DNA from: an uncultured Candidatus Melainabacteria bacterium
Lineage (GTDB): Bacteria > Cyanobacteriota > Vampirovibrionia > Gastranaerophilales > Gastranaerophilaceae
NCBI GenBank assembly: GCA_934728585.1
Contig: CAKVDZ010000004.1
Location: 1 to 64,000, forward strand
Length of the DNA stretch: 64,000 bases
Reading direction: 5' to 3'
Shown: positions 49,284 to 57,746 of the stretch, one piece after another
Layout of the letters: each line of letters opens with the position of its first letter
How positions within the stretch are numbered: position 1 is the first letter of the stretch
Position numbers and translations under genes: made by a program
Notes under the pieces: generated by a model
The model's database searches: none
The model's input: only the letters and a program-made list of their open reading frames with translations
What the model was told of the DNA's origin: nothing

Positions 49284-50654
49284 ATGGCAGTAGAAAGACA
49301 AAGACAGCACGAACAAGACCCAATGGTTAGAAAAACAAACTTTGATGCTGTAGAAAATAATTTAACTGATGAACAAGCAAAACTAGAATCATCAAGATGT
49401 TTAAACTGCAAAAACCCTAGATGCGTATCAGGTTGCCCAGTTAACATCAACATTCCAAAATTCATTCACGAAGTAAAAGAGGGCAATATTGAAGAAGCTG
49501 GTAAAACAATCCGTGAATCAAGCATGCTACCATCAGTTTGTGGCCGTGTTTGCCCACAAGAAAGACAATGCGAGGGCAAATGCGTTTTAGGTATTAAAGG
49601 TGAAGCAGTTGCTATTGGTGCATTAGAAAGATACGTTGGCGATGCAACAAAAGCTGTTGAGACAGAAATTAAACCATCTGGTAAAAAAGTTGCTATTGTT
49701 GGTTCTGGTTGCGCTGGTATTACTGCTGCGGCTGACTTAAGAAAAGCTGGTCACGATGTAACTGTATTTGAAGCATTACACGAACTTGGTGGTGTTTTGA
49801 GATATGGTATTCCACCTTTCAGATTACCTCGTACAGTTTTGGATAGAGAGTTAGACTCATTAAAAAATATGGGCGTAAAATTTGAAAGAAACGTTATCGT
49901 TGGTAAATCAATCACATTGAAACAACTTGAAGATGATGGTTATGACGCAATCTTTATTTGCTCAGGTGCTGGACTTCCAAAAATGATGGGTATTACTGGT
50001 GAAAACTTAAACGGTGTATACTCTGCAAACGAATTCTTAACTCGTGTAAACTTAATGCACGCAAACGATGAAAAATTCCCAACACCATTAAAAGTTGGTA
50101 AAAAAGTTGCTGTTATCGGTGGTGGTAACGTAGCTATGGACGCAGCAAGAACTGCATTAAGAGCTGGTTTTGAAGAAGTCCATATCGTATACAGACGTAC
50201 AGAAGCTGAACTTCCAGCAAGAAAAGAAGAAATTCGTCACGCTAAAGAAGAAGGAGTTATCTTTGATTTATTGCACGCTCCTGTTGAAATTCTTGGAGAA
50301 GATGGTTACGTAAAAGGTATGAAGTTTGAAAAAATGGTACTTGGCGAACCTGACGAAAGCGGAAGAAGAAAACCAGTTGGTACAGGTGAATACGTTGTAT
50401 TTGACGTAGATAGCGTAATTGTTGCTTTAGGTACTGGCCCAAACCCTATTATCCAAAAATCAGCAAGCGCTGACGATATGGCTTTTGACACAGACAATAA
50501 AGGTTACATCGTAATCAACGGCGATACTGGCGAAACATCTATTCCTAAGATTTATGCTGGTGGCGACGTAGCACCTACTGGTCCATCTACAGCTATTAAC
50601 GCTATGGGTGCTGGTAAAAGAGCTGCTAAGGCTATTAATGAACTTCTTAAATAA
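49284..50654 (+). CDS. gltD: Glutamate synthase small subunit / NADPH:ferredoxin-type flavoprotein
   Basis: NADPH- and FAD-dependent oxidoreductase with two N-terminal [4Fe-4S] sites (CLNCKNPRCVSGCPVNINIP and VCGRVCPQERQCEGKC), an FAD Rossmann site (VAIVGSGCAGITAAADL) and an NADPH Rossmann site (VAVIGGGNVAMDAARTALR). This is the GltD/NfnB/PreT group. No large glutamate synthase subunit (gltB) or NfnA partner is adjacent, so it may act as the GltA-type homotetramer known from archaea or pair with a distant gene. I start it at 49284 after AGGAGAAAGA; the frame opens at 49239 without a ribosome site. About 456 residues. Confidence 0.9.
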   Translation: MAVERQRQHEQDPMVRKTNFDAVENNLTDEQAKLESSRCLNCKNPRCVSGCPVNINIPKFIHEVKEGNIEEAGKTIRESSMLPSVCGRVCPQERQCEGKCVLGIKGEAVAIGALERYVGDATKAVETEIKPSGKKVAIVGSGCAGITAAADLRKAGHDVTVFEALHELGGVLRYGIPPFRLPRTVLDRELDSLKNMGVKFERNVIVGKSITLKQLEDDGYDAIFICSGAGLPKMMGITGENLNGVYSANEFLTRVNLMHANDEKFPTPLKVGKKVAVIGGGNVAMDAARTALRAGFEEVHIVYRRTEAELPARKEEIRHAKEEGVIFDLLHAPVEILGEDGYVKGMKFEKMVLGEPDESGRRKPVGTGEYVVFDVDSVIVALGTGPNPIIQKSASADDMAFDTDNKGYIVINGDTGETSIPKIYAGGDVAPTGPSTAINAMGAGKRAAKAINELLK

Positions 50655-51522
50655 GAGTTTAATTACATTTATAATCATTCAACTGTTGTGTCTTCCAGCT
50701 TTTTCGGCTATTGATATAGACGCAACAGTTGATTATGAAATTAGGCGTAAGTATAATCCTAACAAGATTGAAGAAGACTTACTGCCACCTTTGCCTGACA
50801 AATTGAAAAATGATATAAAATTAACGCCTAGTGATAATTTTGGTCAAACCAGCAAAACAACAGCCTCTGCACCAAAATCAACACCAACTACAATAAAAAC
50901 AACTCCATTAAAAGAGGCTAAAGTTCAGCACTCACAAGGTCAATCGATAACATTAAAACGTGGAACTAAGTTTACACTTAGAAACACATCAGCAATTTCT
51001 GACAAAATGAGTGTCGGTGCAAAGGTTTATTTTAAATTACCAAAACCTATTAAAACAAAATATTTTTATTTACCAGAAAATACTAGATTTATTGGCGTCA
51101 TAACTGACGTTCACACACCACAAATAACTGGTAACGGTGGTTTATTGGTTATTCGCATTGAAAAAGTTACGATAAATGGTAGAACGCAAGAGATTTCAGG
51201 GAAAGTTACAAAATCTAATTACAAAAAAATATTTTTCAACAACATAAAAGGAAAACGAAAATACTGGACAAACCTTGCTAAATCAATTGCTCCAGGAAAA
51301 AGGTTTAACGATAAAATGTGGAAATCCACAAAAAAACTTGCAAATGACGGTGTAACAATTATATTTAGCCCATTTACACTTGTTAGCGGACTTGTCGTCT
51401 TTGGCGTAAACATAATGGCTTCACCAGTTATAGCAGTATTTTCAAAAGGTGGCTCTATATCTATTCCAGCAGATAGCGTATTCCAAATTAAATTAACCGA
51501 AGATGTGACAATATATAATTAA
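50638..51522 (+). CDS. Secreted beta-rich protein, unknown function
   Basis: A 294-residue protein with signal peptide (NKSLITFIIIQLLCLPAFSA, cleavage after about residue 24), a proline/threonine-rich linker and a beta-rich core with FIGVITDVHTPQITGNGG and LLVIRIEKVTINGRTQEISG. That core recalls the beta-barrel part of VirB10/TrbI-type envelope proteins, but the similarity is only in pattern. A hydrophobic stretch (FSPFTLVSGLVVFGVNIMA) follows. The start overlaps the gltD end by 17 bases, so the two are translationally coupled, yet no functional link is evident. Confidence 0.8.
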   Translation: MNFLNKSLITFIIIQLLCLPAFSAIDIDATVDYEIRRKYNPNKIEEDLLPPLPDKLKNDIKLTPSDNFGQTSKTTASAPKSTPTTIKTTPLKEAKVQHSQGQSITLKRGTKFTLRNTSAISDKMSVGAKVYFKLPKPIKTKYFYLPENTRFIGVITDVHTPQITGNGGLLVIRIEKVTINGRTQEISGKVTKSNYKKIFFNNIKGKRKYWTNLAKSIAPGKRFNDKMWKSTKKLANDGVTIIFSPFTLVSGLVVFGVNIMASPVIAVFSKGGSISIPADSVFQIKLTEDVTIYN

Positions 51523-51535
51523 AAAGGAGATAATT

Positions 51536-53017
51536 ATGATATTTGAATTACTTGCAGCATCAATGATTAATGCTGATTTCAACTTAATTGCACAAGCTAA
51601 CGACAAACCAAAAGCAGTTACAGAAAAAACATCACAAAAGTCAGCAATTAACATTAAATTTCCGATGACACAAGCATTTGTGTTACCAGAAGATAACAAT
51701 ACAAAATTATATAACTTTTACGAAGTAACTCAAAAGTTCCAAAATTTAACAGAACCAGTTATAAAAGACTTTTCAGCAAGAAAAAATGACCAAAAACAAT
51801 TTTTAAAATGGGTCGATTTACCATCAGAACAACTTGCTAAAAAGGGTACAAAATCTCACTTAGATGAAATTTACGATCAAGCAAATATGTTAAAAAACCG
51901 CAAGGGTGACGTTGAAAGACCACTTGTTGTTTTGGGTATTGGCGGTTCAAAACACACAGCTGAATTTTTATTAAATATGAACGGAGTTGGCAACAAGGGT
52001 AAAGTTTACTTCTATTCAGACATTGACCCTATAAGTTACGAAAACTTTTTAAAAGAAGTTAACCGACCAATCAATGAGTTGAATTTCCTTGTTGTGTCTA
52101 AATCTGGCACAACTTTTGAAACAAAGGACGGATTTACAAGATTTGAAAATGCTTTAGTTGAACATTATAAAAAACAAGGCTTAGCTGAAGATGTTGCTAT
52201 AAAAGCCGCTCAAAGCCATTTTGCAATTTGTACAGACAAAACTCCAAATGCCAAAAATTTACGTGGCAAAATCGGTTTAAAAAACGGCAAAGATAATAAT
52301 TACATTAAAGAATTATATATACACGACGGTGTTGGCGGACGCTTCAGCATGTTTGACGATGCTGGATTATTCAGTATTGCTTACGCTGGAGTTCCCAAAG
52401 CAAACGCAGTAAGAATACTAAAAAGCGCAGAAAATATGTCTAAATTATGCTTAAACAAAGATTTACAAGAAAATCCAGCTATGCAAAGTGCAGTATTTAA
52501 TATTTATACAGACGTTTTTGGATACAAACTTAAACAACAACAATACTTTGGACGTATTTTTGAGGGTGGTGGCGAAAACTGGATTAAGCAACTTTATTTA
52601 GAATCATTAAAAGACTTCAATTTTACGGCAACAAAAGCCCCAGATAGTATGCACTACGCGTCAGAGGGTCTTTTCTACCCTGCAAACAGAGATAAATACC
52701 ATGTTGTAATGACAGTTATGGCTCCAAACATTTCTGAAAACTACAAAAAATATATTTCTGCAATTCTAGTTTCATACGCAGAAAAAGTTCCTGTTGCAAT
52801 TGAAGTTCTTGACGTTGAAAACAATGCCATAAAACCAGAAGCAATAGGCGAATACGTGCAAGCAAAACACTTTGAAATTGTCTATACAGGTATGTTAAGA
52901 CGTCAAATTAAGGTTACAAAAAATGATAAATTACCTGAAGTTTTCCAATCTCACGTGGAAGTTTACAAAAACAAGTTCAAACCAAACAGCCCTTACGAAC
53001 TTGCTCCAGGAAAATAA
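51536..53017 (+). CDS. pgi: Glucose-6-phosphate isomerase
   Basis: Interconverts glucose 6-phosphate and fructose 6-phosphate. SIS-type sugar-phosphate sites are seen: VLGIGGSKHTAEF, LVVSKSGTTFETKD and HDGVGGRFSMFDDAG. The catalytic region has GGGENWIKQLYLESLKDF (Glu) and PDSMHYASEGLF (His). The protein is 493 residues, more diverged than enterobacterial Pgi, with the family's WSAVG replaced by MFDDAG. The N-terminal ~70 residues are not typical. Strong AAAAGGAG site, 13 bases after the previous gene. Confidence 0.92.
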   Translation: MIFELLAASMINADFNLIAQANDKPKAVTEKTSQKSAINIKFPMTQAFVLPEDNNTKLYNFYEVTQKFQNLTEPVIKDFSARKNDQKQFLKWVDLPSEQLAKKGTKSHLDEIYDQANMLKNRKGDVERPLVVLGIGGSKHTAEFLLNMNGVGNKGKVYFYSDIDPISYENFLKEVNRPINELNFLVVSKSGTTFETKDGFTRFENALVEHYKKQGLAEDVAIKAAQSHFAICTDKTPNAKNLRGKIGLKNGKDNNYIKELYIHDGVGGRFSMFDDAGLFSIAYAGVPKANAVRILKSAENMSKLCLNKDLQENPAMQSAVFNIYTDVFGYKLKQQQYFGRIFEGGGENWIKQLYLESLKDFNFTATKAPDSMHYASEGLFYPANRDKYHVVMTVMAPNISENYKKYISAILVSYAEKVPVAIEVLDVENNAIKPEAIGEYVQAKHFEIVYTGMLRRQIKVTKNDKLPEVFQSHVEVYKNKFKPNSPYELAPGK

Positions 53018-53045
53018 TAATCTAGATTTATAATATTATTCGTGC

Positions 53046-53051
53046 TATTCT
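53046..53051 (+). promoter_or_regulatory. -10 box before the antiporter gene
   Basis: TATTCT, six bases, ATG at 53058; leaderless geometry. The 40-base gap after pgi holds nothing else. Confidence 0.45.
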
Positions 53052-53057
53052 TAATAT

Positions 53058-54368
53058 ATGGATAGCACGATTTTTTTTAATCCAGTAATAATTTCAGTAA
53101 TTTTACTTTGCATTTTATGTTTATGCAAAGTAAATGTGTTGCTTTCCATAATGATTTCAGCCATAGTAGCTGGATTGACTGCAAAAATTAATATTACTGA
53201 AATTATGAACACATTCATTTCTGGAATGGGTGATAATTCAGAAACTGCACTTAGTTATATCCTTTTAGGAGCTTTTGCTGCAGCTATGACACAAACAGGT
53301 TTAGCCTCTGTTCTCGCAAAAAAAATAAGCAAAGTAATTAAAAATAACGCGTTTATGCTATTGGCAATTTTGACAGGTATCGCAATACTTTCTCAAAACT
53401 TAATTCCAGTCCATATCGCGTTTATACCAATTTTAATTCCACCGTTACTAAATGTAATGAACACGCTAAAAATTGACAGACGCGCAGTAGCATGTGCTTT
53501 GGCATTCGGTTTAAAAACGCCCTACATTGTTATCCCTGCTGGGTTTGGATTAATCTTTCAAGGCTTAATTGCAGATAACATCGTTCAAAACGGAATGGAA
53601 GTTGCAAAAAATGATATTTGGAAATCAACTTGGATTTTAGGACTTGGAATGTTTGTAGGGCTACTTATTGCTCTATTTATATCTTACAGAAAACCTAGAG
53701 AATACAACACCGTTGAAATCAAAAATGAAGATAGCGAAGAAAGTCTAAAATTTACAAAAGACCACTATATAACTTTGTTTGCAGCGTTTATAACATTAAT
53801 CGTGCAAATAACTACAAAATCACTACCACTAGGTGCGTTAATTGGTCTTGGAATAATTTTTGGTACAGGAACAATTTCTCATCATAAAATGGATAAACTT
53901 ATGGACGAGGGAGTTGGCTTAATGGGATACATCGCTTTTGTAATGCTTGTCGCTGCAGGCTTTGCCGCTGTTTTAAAATCTACTGGCGGAATTGATAGTT
54001 TTGTAAATTCAATTATGGCGATACTTCCAGCACACAAAATCTTGGCATCATTATTCATTCTTTTGACAGGTTTATTTATAACTATCGGCATTGGAACATC
54101 TTTCGGTACAATACCAATTCTTGCGGTATTATTTGTGCCTGTTTGCATAAATTTAAACTTTAACCCTGCTCAAACAATTGCACTAATCGCAGCCGCTGCA
54201 GCGCTAGGTGACGCTGGTTCTCCAGCTTCTGACACAACACTTGGTCCAACGTCTGGACTTAACGCAGACGGTCAACATAACCACATTTGGGATACTTGCG
54301 TACCAACATTTTTACACTACAATATAGCTTTAATAATTTTTGCGCTAATCGCTGTGGCAATTTTTTAA
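53058..54368 (+). CDS. Na+/H+ antiporter family permease (NhaC/YuiF-like)
   Basis: A 436-residue membrane protein with 11-12 hydrophobic spans in the two-repeat layout of the NhaC/ArsB-type superfamily. Family signatures include SYILLGAFAAAMTQTGLA, ILSQNLIPVHIAFIPILIPPL and the C-terminal AALGDAGSPASDTTLGPT. YuiF-like members have also been discussed as amino acid (histidine) carriers, so the substrate is open. Together with the pyrophosphatase at 24-26.5 kb it could form a sodium cycle. It probably begins at the first base of its mRNA. Confidence 0.85.
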   Translation: MDSTIFFNPVIISVILLCILCLCKVNVLLSIMISAIVAGLTAKINITEIMNTFISGMGDNSETALSYILLGAFAAAMTQTGLASVLAKKISKVIKNNAFMLLAILTGIAILSQNLIPVHIAFIPILIPPLLNVMNTLKIDRRAVACALAFGLKTPYIVIPAGFGLIFQGLIADNIVQNGMEVAKNDIWKSTWILGLGMFVGLLIALFISYRKPREYNTVEIKNEDSEESLKFTKDHYITLFAAFITLIVQITTKSLPLGALIGLGIIFGTGTISHHKMDKLMDEGVGLMGYIAFVMLVAAGFAAVLKSTGGIDSFVNSIMAILPAHKILASLFILLTGLFITIGIGTSFGTIPILAVLFVPVCINLNFNPAQTIALIAAAAALGDAGSPASDTTLGPTSGLNADGQHNHIWDTCVPTFLHYNIALIIFALIAVAIF

Positions 54369-54446
54369 AAATTTTTCAAAACGTATATTCATAAAAAATT
54401 TTATTTCATTAAAAGTTATTATATTAATATCAGTATAAGGACTTTT

Positions 54447-54653
54447 ATGAATAAATCACAATATAAATTTACAGACAGGGAAAAAGAAATTCTAAAATTA
54501 ATAATCCTTGGTAAAAATAACAAAGAAATTGCTAAATCACTTTCTGTAAGTTTTCATACTGTGAAATTCTATGTAAGTTCTATCTTATACAAAATGGCGG
54601 TAAGTACCCGAATTGAAGCCGCCGTTAAGGCAGTACGCGAAAGACTAATATAA
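54447..54653 (+). CDS. LuxR/GerE-type helix-turn-helix protein, single domain
   Basis: A 68-residue protein consisting of just the GerE DNA-binding domain: FTDREKEILKLIILGKNNKEI, then KSLSVSFHTVKFYVSSILYK with the recognition helix, and EAAVKAV at the end. It has no receiver or ligand domain, like Bacillus GerE. AAGGAC precedes the ATG. It stands alone, with a nested hairpin and a terminator directly after the stop. Targets cannot be told from sequence. Confidence 0.92.
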   Translation: MNKSQYKFTDREKEILKLIILGKNNKEIAKSLSVSFHTVKFYVSSILYKMAVSTRIEAAVKAVRERLI

Positions 54654-54658
54654 ATTAT

Positions 54659-54694
54659 ACGATTAGGTAATTGCAAATTACACAAAATAATCGT
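54659..54694 (+). repeat. Nested hairpin after the LuxR-type gene
   Basis: Outer arms ACGATTA (54659-54665) and TAATCGT (54688-54694) enclose an inner hairpin GTAATT/AATTAC (54667-54681). It starts six bases past the stop codon and could be a protein-binding or RNA-stability element. Confidence 0.5.
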
Positions 54695-54737
54695 TTAATA
54701 TAATTAAATCTTTTTCATACTTCCAGCTATTCTTAAT

Positions 54738-54764
54738 GAGTCTTTCTTAAAGGCTCTTTTTTTT
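54738..54764 (+). terminator. Terminator of the LuxR-type gene
   Basis: GAG-t-CTTT / AAAG-g-CTC stem followed by T8. Confidence 0.75.
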
Positions 54765-54784
54765 GCGCAAAACTTTCAACAAAG

Positions 54785-54825
54785 AAAGGCGCGAGGATTT
54801 TTATATAAAAAATCCTCGCGCCTTT
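54785..54825 (-). terminator. Terminator of the YtxH/DUF948 cluster
   Basis: AAAGGCGCGAGGATTTTT pairs with AAAAATCCTCGCGCCTTT around a five-base loop (atata), 21 bases past the stop of the last reverse-strand gene. Confidence 0.85.
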
Positions 54826-54845
54826 TAAGAATTTTAAAAAATATT

Positions 54846-55115
54846 TTAAGATTTAAACATTTCTTTTTTTTCGTTAATGAAATCTTGGATATTACCCATA
54901 ATTTCATCACCTTTTTTTTGCAATTCAGAAACAACTGTTTCAGCTTTATCCTGAATATCTCTTACTTTTTCATCAGTTTTTTCTAAAACTTCTTTTGCTG
55001 TATCTGATAACATTTCGCGAGTTTCTTCACCTGATTTTGGAGCTAACAAAATACCTGTAATTGCACCTAATGCTGCACCAATTGTGAAACCTGCTAAAAA
55101 TTTTCCTACTGACAT
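54846..55115 (-). CDS. YtxH-domain protein
   Basis: An 89-residue protein with one glycine/alanine-rich membrane span (FLAGFTIGAALGAITGILLA), the LLAPKSGEETR signature of YtxH (Gsp13-type) proteins and a long amphipathic helix (about 35-85). YtxH proteins are small envelope proteins often tied to general stress; the mechanism is unknown. Last gene of a four-gene reverse-strand set. Confidence 0.85.
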   Translation of the reverse strand: MSVGKFLAGFTIGAALGAITGILLAPKSGEETREMLSDTAKEVLEKTDEKVRDIQDKAETVVSELQKKGDEIMGNIQDFINEKKEMFKS

Positions 55116-55183
55116 AATAATATCTCCTTTACTATTTATATTCTAAACTAATTATCCAAAAAAACATTACCTAAATAGGCTGT

Positions 55184-55561
55184 TTATTTTGAAAACATCT
55201 TCATTACTGTTGTAAAACCTTTGAACAAGCCTTTAGCCAAAGAACCTGACATGATTTTTAGTTTTGATAGAGTTGCACTACTAAAGCCGAATGCGCCCTC
55301 CATAGCATCTTTCATTTTATCAATACCCTTGTCTGTTGATTTCATAAAATCATTTAAGGTATGAAGTGATTCTGTTAATTCACGTACTGTTGGACGTAAT
55401 TCATTTCTTACAACAGTTGTTGTTTCGTCAACATTTTGAGCTAATTTTGATAAATCTACAATTAATTTAATCAAAAATCCGCCAACTACAACCAACATAA
55501 TACCAGTTGCGATTGCCAAAAATGCTATTCCGTTGTTTAAAAGTATTTGAGATGTTTCCAT
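55184..55561 (-). CDS. DUF948-type membrane protein
   Basis: A 125-residue protein. N-terminal span (AFLAIATGIMLVVVGGFLI) and then an extended helix with LAQNVDETTTVVRNELRPTV and RELTESLHTLNDFMKS, the DUF948 pattern. DUF948 and YtxH genes are neighbours in many Firmicutes and related bacteria, which supports both calls. It probably forms an envelope assembly with the flanking YtxH proteins. Confidence 0.82.
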   Translation of the reverse strand: METSQILLNNGIAFLAIATGIMLVVVGGFLIKLIVDLSKLAQNVDETTTVVRNELRPTVRELTESLHTLNDFMKSTDKGIDKMKDAMEGAFGFSSATLSKLKIMSGSLAKGLFKGFTTVMKMFSK

Positions 55562-55583
55562 TTTTTATTCCTTTTTCTAATTT

Positions 55584-55901
55584 CTAATTAATATCGTAAT
55601 CCACGTCTGATTCTTCTAACTTTTTAGCTTTTTCAAGCTTTTCTGATTGTAACGTTGATTTGATTTTTTTGAATTGTTTCTCAACTTTATATCTAACTAA
55701 ATCAATAGCTTCCAAAGCTTGTTTTTTAGCTTCTTTAACTTTTGGCGCTTGAGTTTCGATTAAATTTTCGATTGTAGATTTAACCTCACAACAAGAATCT
55801 TCGCCTTTTTTAGGTGCTAATAACACGCCAGCAACCACACCGCCGACAACGCCGATTAGAATACCTAAGCCAAATCCTACAGAATCATTTTCTTTACACA
55901 T
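55584..55901 (-). CDS. YtxH-like protein, second copy
   Basis: A 105-residue protein with a glycine/valine-rich span (LGILIGVVGGVVAGVLLA), the signature LLAPKKGEDSC and a charged helix to the end. It carries three cysteines (one near the start, a CC pair after the span), unlike the other YtxH copy. It precedes the DUF948 gene by 22 bases. Confidence 0.82.
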   Translation of the reverse strand: MCKENDSVGFGLGILIGVVGGVVAGVLLAPKKGEDSCCEVKSTIENLIETQAPKVKEAKKQALEAIDLVRYKVEKQFKKIKSTLQSEKLEKAKKLEESDVDYDIN

Positions 55902-55961
55902 TTAAAAACCTCTACTTTCTTATAATGCTCATTGTAACATGCTTGTATTTAACATACAAGT

Positions 55962-56327
55962 CTATGCAAAACAATCAGCCCTTAGAGTATCATATAGTAC
56001 TAATAAAAATTCCACAAACAAAACTTTGTTTTTATGTTTTGTTTTTTTAAAGAAAAATAAAGATATGGTTAACAATACCCATTTTAACATTGAGCGCATC
56101 ATTTCACGTCTGCGTCTTTCAAATTCTCTTTTCTTTGCTTGAATATTTAATTTGAACTTGTTTGCCATATCATAAATTGCTCTAAGCTTAAACTTAAGAG
56201 TGTGGCGGTTAACTTTGAACTTTTCACTTAATGCTCTAACTTTTTTGTCAAAGTACATAATGCCACAACAAGCAATTACAGCAAGTACTAGTTCAAGTAT
56301 AAAAAACATTACAATAACATAAATCAT
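55962..56327 (-). CDS. Small membrane protein, unknown
   Basis: A 121-residue protein with two hydrophobic spans (about 2-24 and 82-96) on either side of a strongly basic helix (KREFERRRREMMRSM). Ribosome site AGAAGAAA. Same strand and spacing as the YtxH/DUF948 genes, so it is probably first in that unit. No family is recognised. The C-terminal 25 residues may be read-through of AT-rich sequence, as the frame has no other features to confirm them. Confidence 0.6.
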   Translation of the reverse strand: MIYVIVMFFILELVLAVIACCGIMYFDKKVRALSEKFKVNRHTLKFKLRAIYDMANKFKLNIQAKKREFERRRREMMRSMLKWVLLTISLFFFKKTKHKNKVLFVEFLLVLYDTLRADCFA

Positions 56328-56410
56328 TTCTAAATTTCTTCTTTTGTATTATTATTATAATTATTATACAGTAAGTTTAAAAAAAAGAGAATACCCAGAA
56401 AGAATTATTT

Positions 56411-57736
56411 GTGAAAAAATTAAAATTTTATTTATCAATAATAATTGCAAGAATGATTTCAACCGCAATAAAAATCGTAGGACGCAGTAGTGGCACATCT
56501 TTTGTCGGAATGTTTACATTAAAATTCAATCCAGATTTTTTAAAATTCTGTTCAAAATACATAACTGGTAAAAAAATTTCTGTTACAGGTACCAATGGAA
56601 AGACTACGACAGCTGGGTTGATTGCACATATCCTTGAAGCTAACAACAAATCTGTTATCCATAATGCGCAAGGCGCAAATATGTTAACTGGGATTGCAAA
56701 TATTTTCGCAACAACAATTGTACCAACAAAACGTTATGACAATTGCGTTTTAGAATCAGATGAAGCTTATTTATCAAAATTATATGATTTTATGACTCTT
56801 GATTATTTGGTTGTAACAAATCTTTTCCGCGATCAGCTAGATAGATACGGCGAACTTGATACAACTGCTAGAAAAATTCAAGACGGAATTGACAAAAACC
56901 CTAATTTAGCTCTATTACTTAACGCTGATGACCCTCTTGTAGCAAATTTAGGAAAAAAAAATAAAGTTATTTTCTATGGATTTGAAGATATTGAATTTGT
57001 TGGCACAAGAACAATTTCACAAGCTCCAGCAGAAATGTTTAACTGTGTCTGTGGAAAGCCATTAGAATATTCAAAACGTTTTTACGCTCAACAAGGTCAT
57101 TATTACTGTTCTTGCGGTTACAAAAGACCTGAATGTAAATATACAGGGTTTGCAAAAATATTCAATGGCTACATTGAAATTTCTGTAAAATGTAATGACA
57201 TGACAACTTCATATAAAATCGAAACAATAGGTCTTTACAACGCATACAATGTTCTTGCATCTATTTCTATGGCATTAGAATTAGGATTTAGTCAACAAGA
57301 AATTCAACAAGCTTTAAACACATACAAAGCTATGTTTGGGCGAGCAGAAAAAACAACTATAAACGGTCACAAAACGATCGTTCAATTAATAAAAAACCCT
57401 GCGGGTGCAAGTGAAGTTCTAAAGACTGTTGATTTAAACTCTAATATTTTAATTGCAATAAACGATAATTTTGCAGATGGACGCGATGTTTCTTGGCTTT
57501 GGGACGCAGAATTTGAACTTCTAAAAGATACTAGCAAAACTATTATAACATCTGGTCTTCGAGCTAATGATATGGCTCTACGTTTGAAATACGCTGGAAT
57601 TCCAGAAGAAAAAATTAAAATCATACCAGATTTGACAAAAGCAATAAAAGAAGTTTCTAGCTCAAAAAACTTTGACGAAACAGTTACAATTTTACCGTCA
57701 TATACAGCATTATTGCAAATGAAAAATAGTAAATAA
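56411..57736 (+). CDS. murT: MurT, lipid II isoglutaminyl synthase subunit
   Basis: Mur-ligase-type ATPase that, with the glutaminase GatD, amidates the D-glutamate of lipid II. Walker A ISVTGTNGKTTTAGLIAH, LESDEAYLS, NLFRDQLDRYGE, a zinc ribbon inserted in the central domain (FNCVCGKPLEY and YYCSCGYKRPECKY), and the C-terminal DUF1727 part (AINDNFADGRDVSWLWD). It starts with GTG. An N-terminal hydrophobic helix (YLSIIIARMISTAI) precedes the Mur core. GatD normally follows MurT directly; here a pdxJ-like gene follows instead, so GatD must be elsewhere. Confidence 0.93.
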   Translation: MKKLKFYLSIIIARMISTAIKIVGRSSGTSFVGMFTLKFNPDFLKFCSKYITGKKISVTGTNGKTTTAGLIAHILEANNKSVIHNAQGANMLTGIANIFATTIVPTKRYDNCVLESDEAYLSKLYDFMTLDYLVVTNLFRDQLDRYGELDTTARKIQDGIDKNPNLALLLNADDPLVANLGKKNKVIFYGFEDIEFVGTRTISQAPAEMFNCVCGKPLEYSKRFYAQQGHYYCSCGYKRPECKYTGFAKIFNGYIEISVKCNDMTTSYKIETIGLYNAYNVLASISMALELGFSQQEIQQALNTYKAMFGRAEKTTINGHKTIVQLIKNPAGASEVLKTVDLNSNILIAINDNFADGRDVSWLWDAEFELLKDTSKTIITSGLRANDMALRLKYAGIPEEKIKIIPDLTKAIKEVSSSKNFDETVTILPSYTALLQMKNSK

Positions 57737-57746
57737 GTGAGGAAAA

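Noticed and set aside
55814..56142. Forward reading frames over the small membrane-protein gene
   Set aside because: AT-driven shadows of the reverse-strand YtxH/membrane genes, without ribosome sites.
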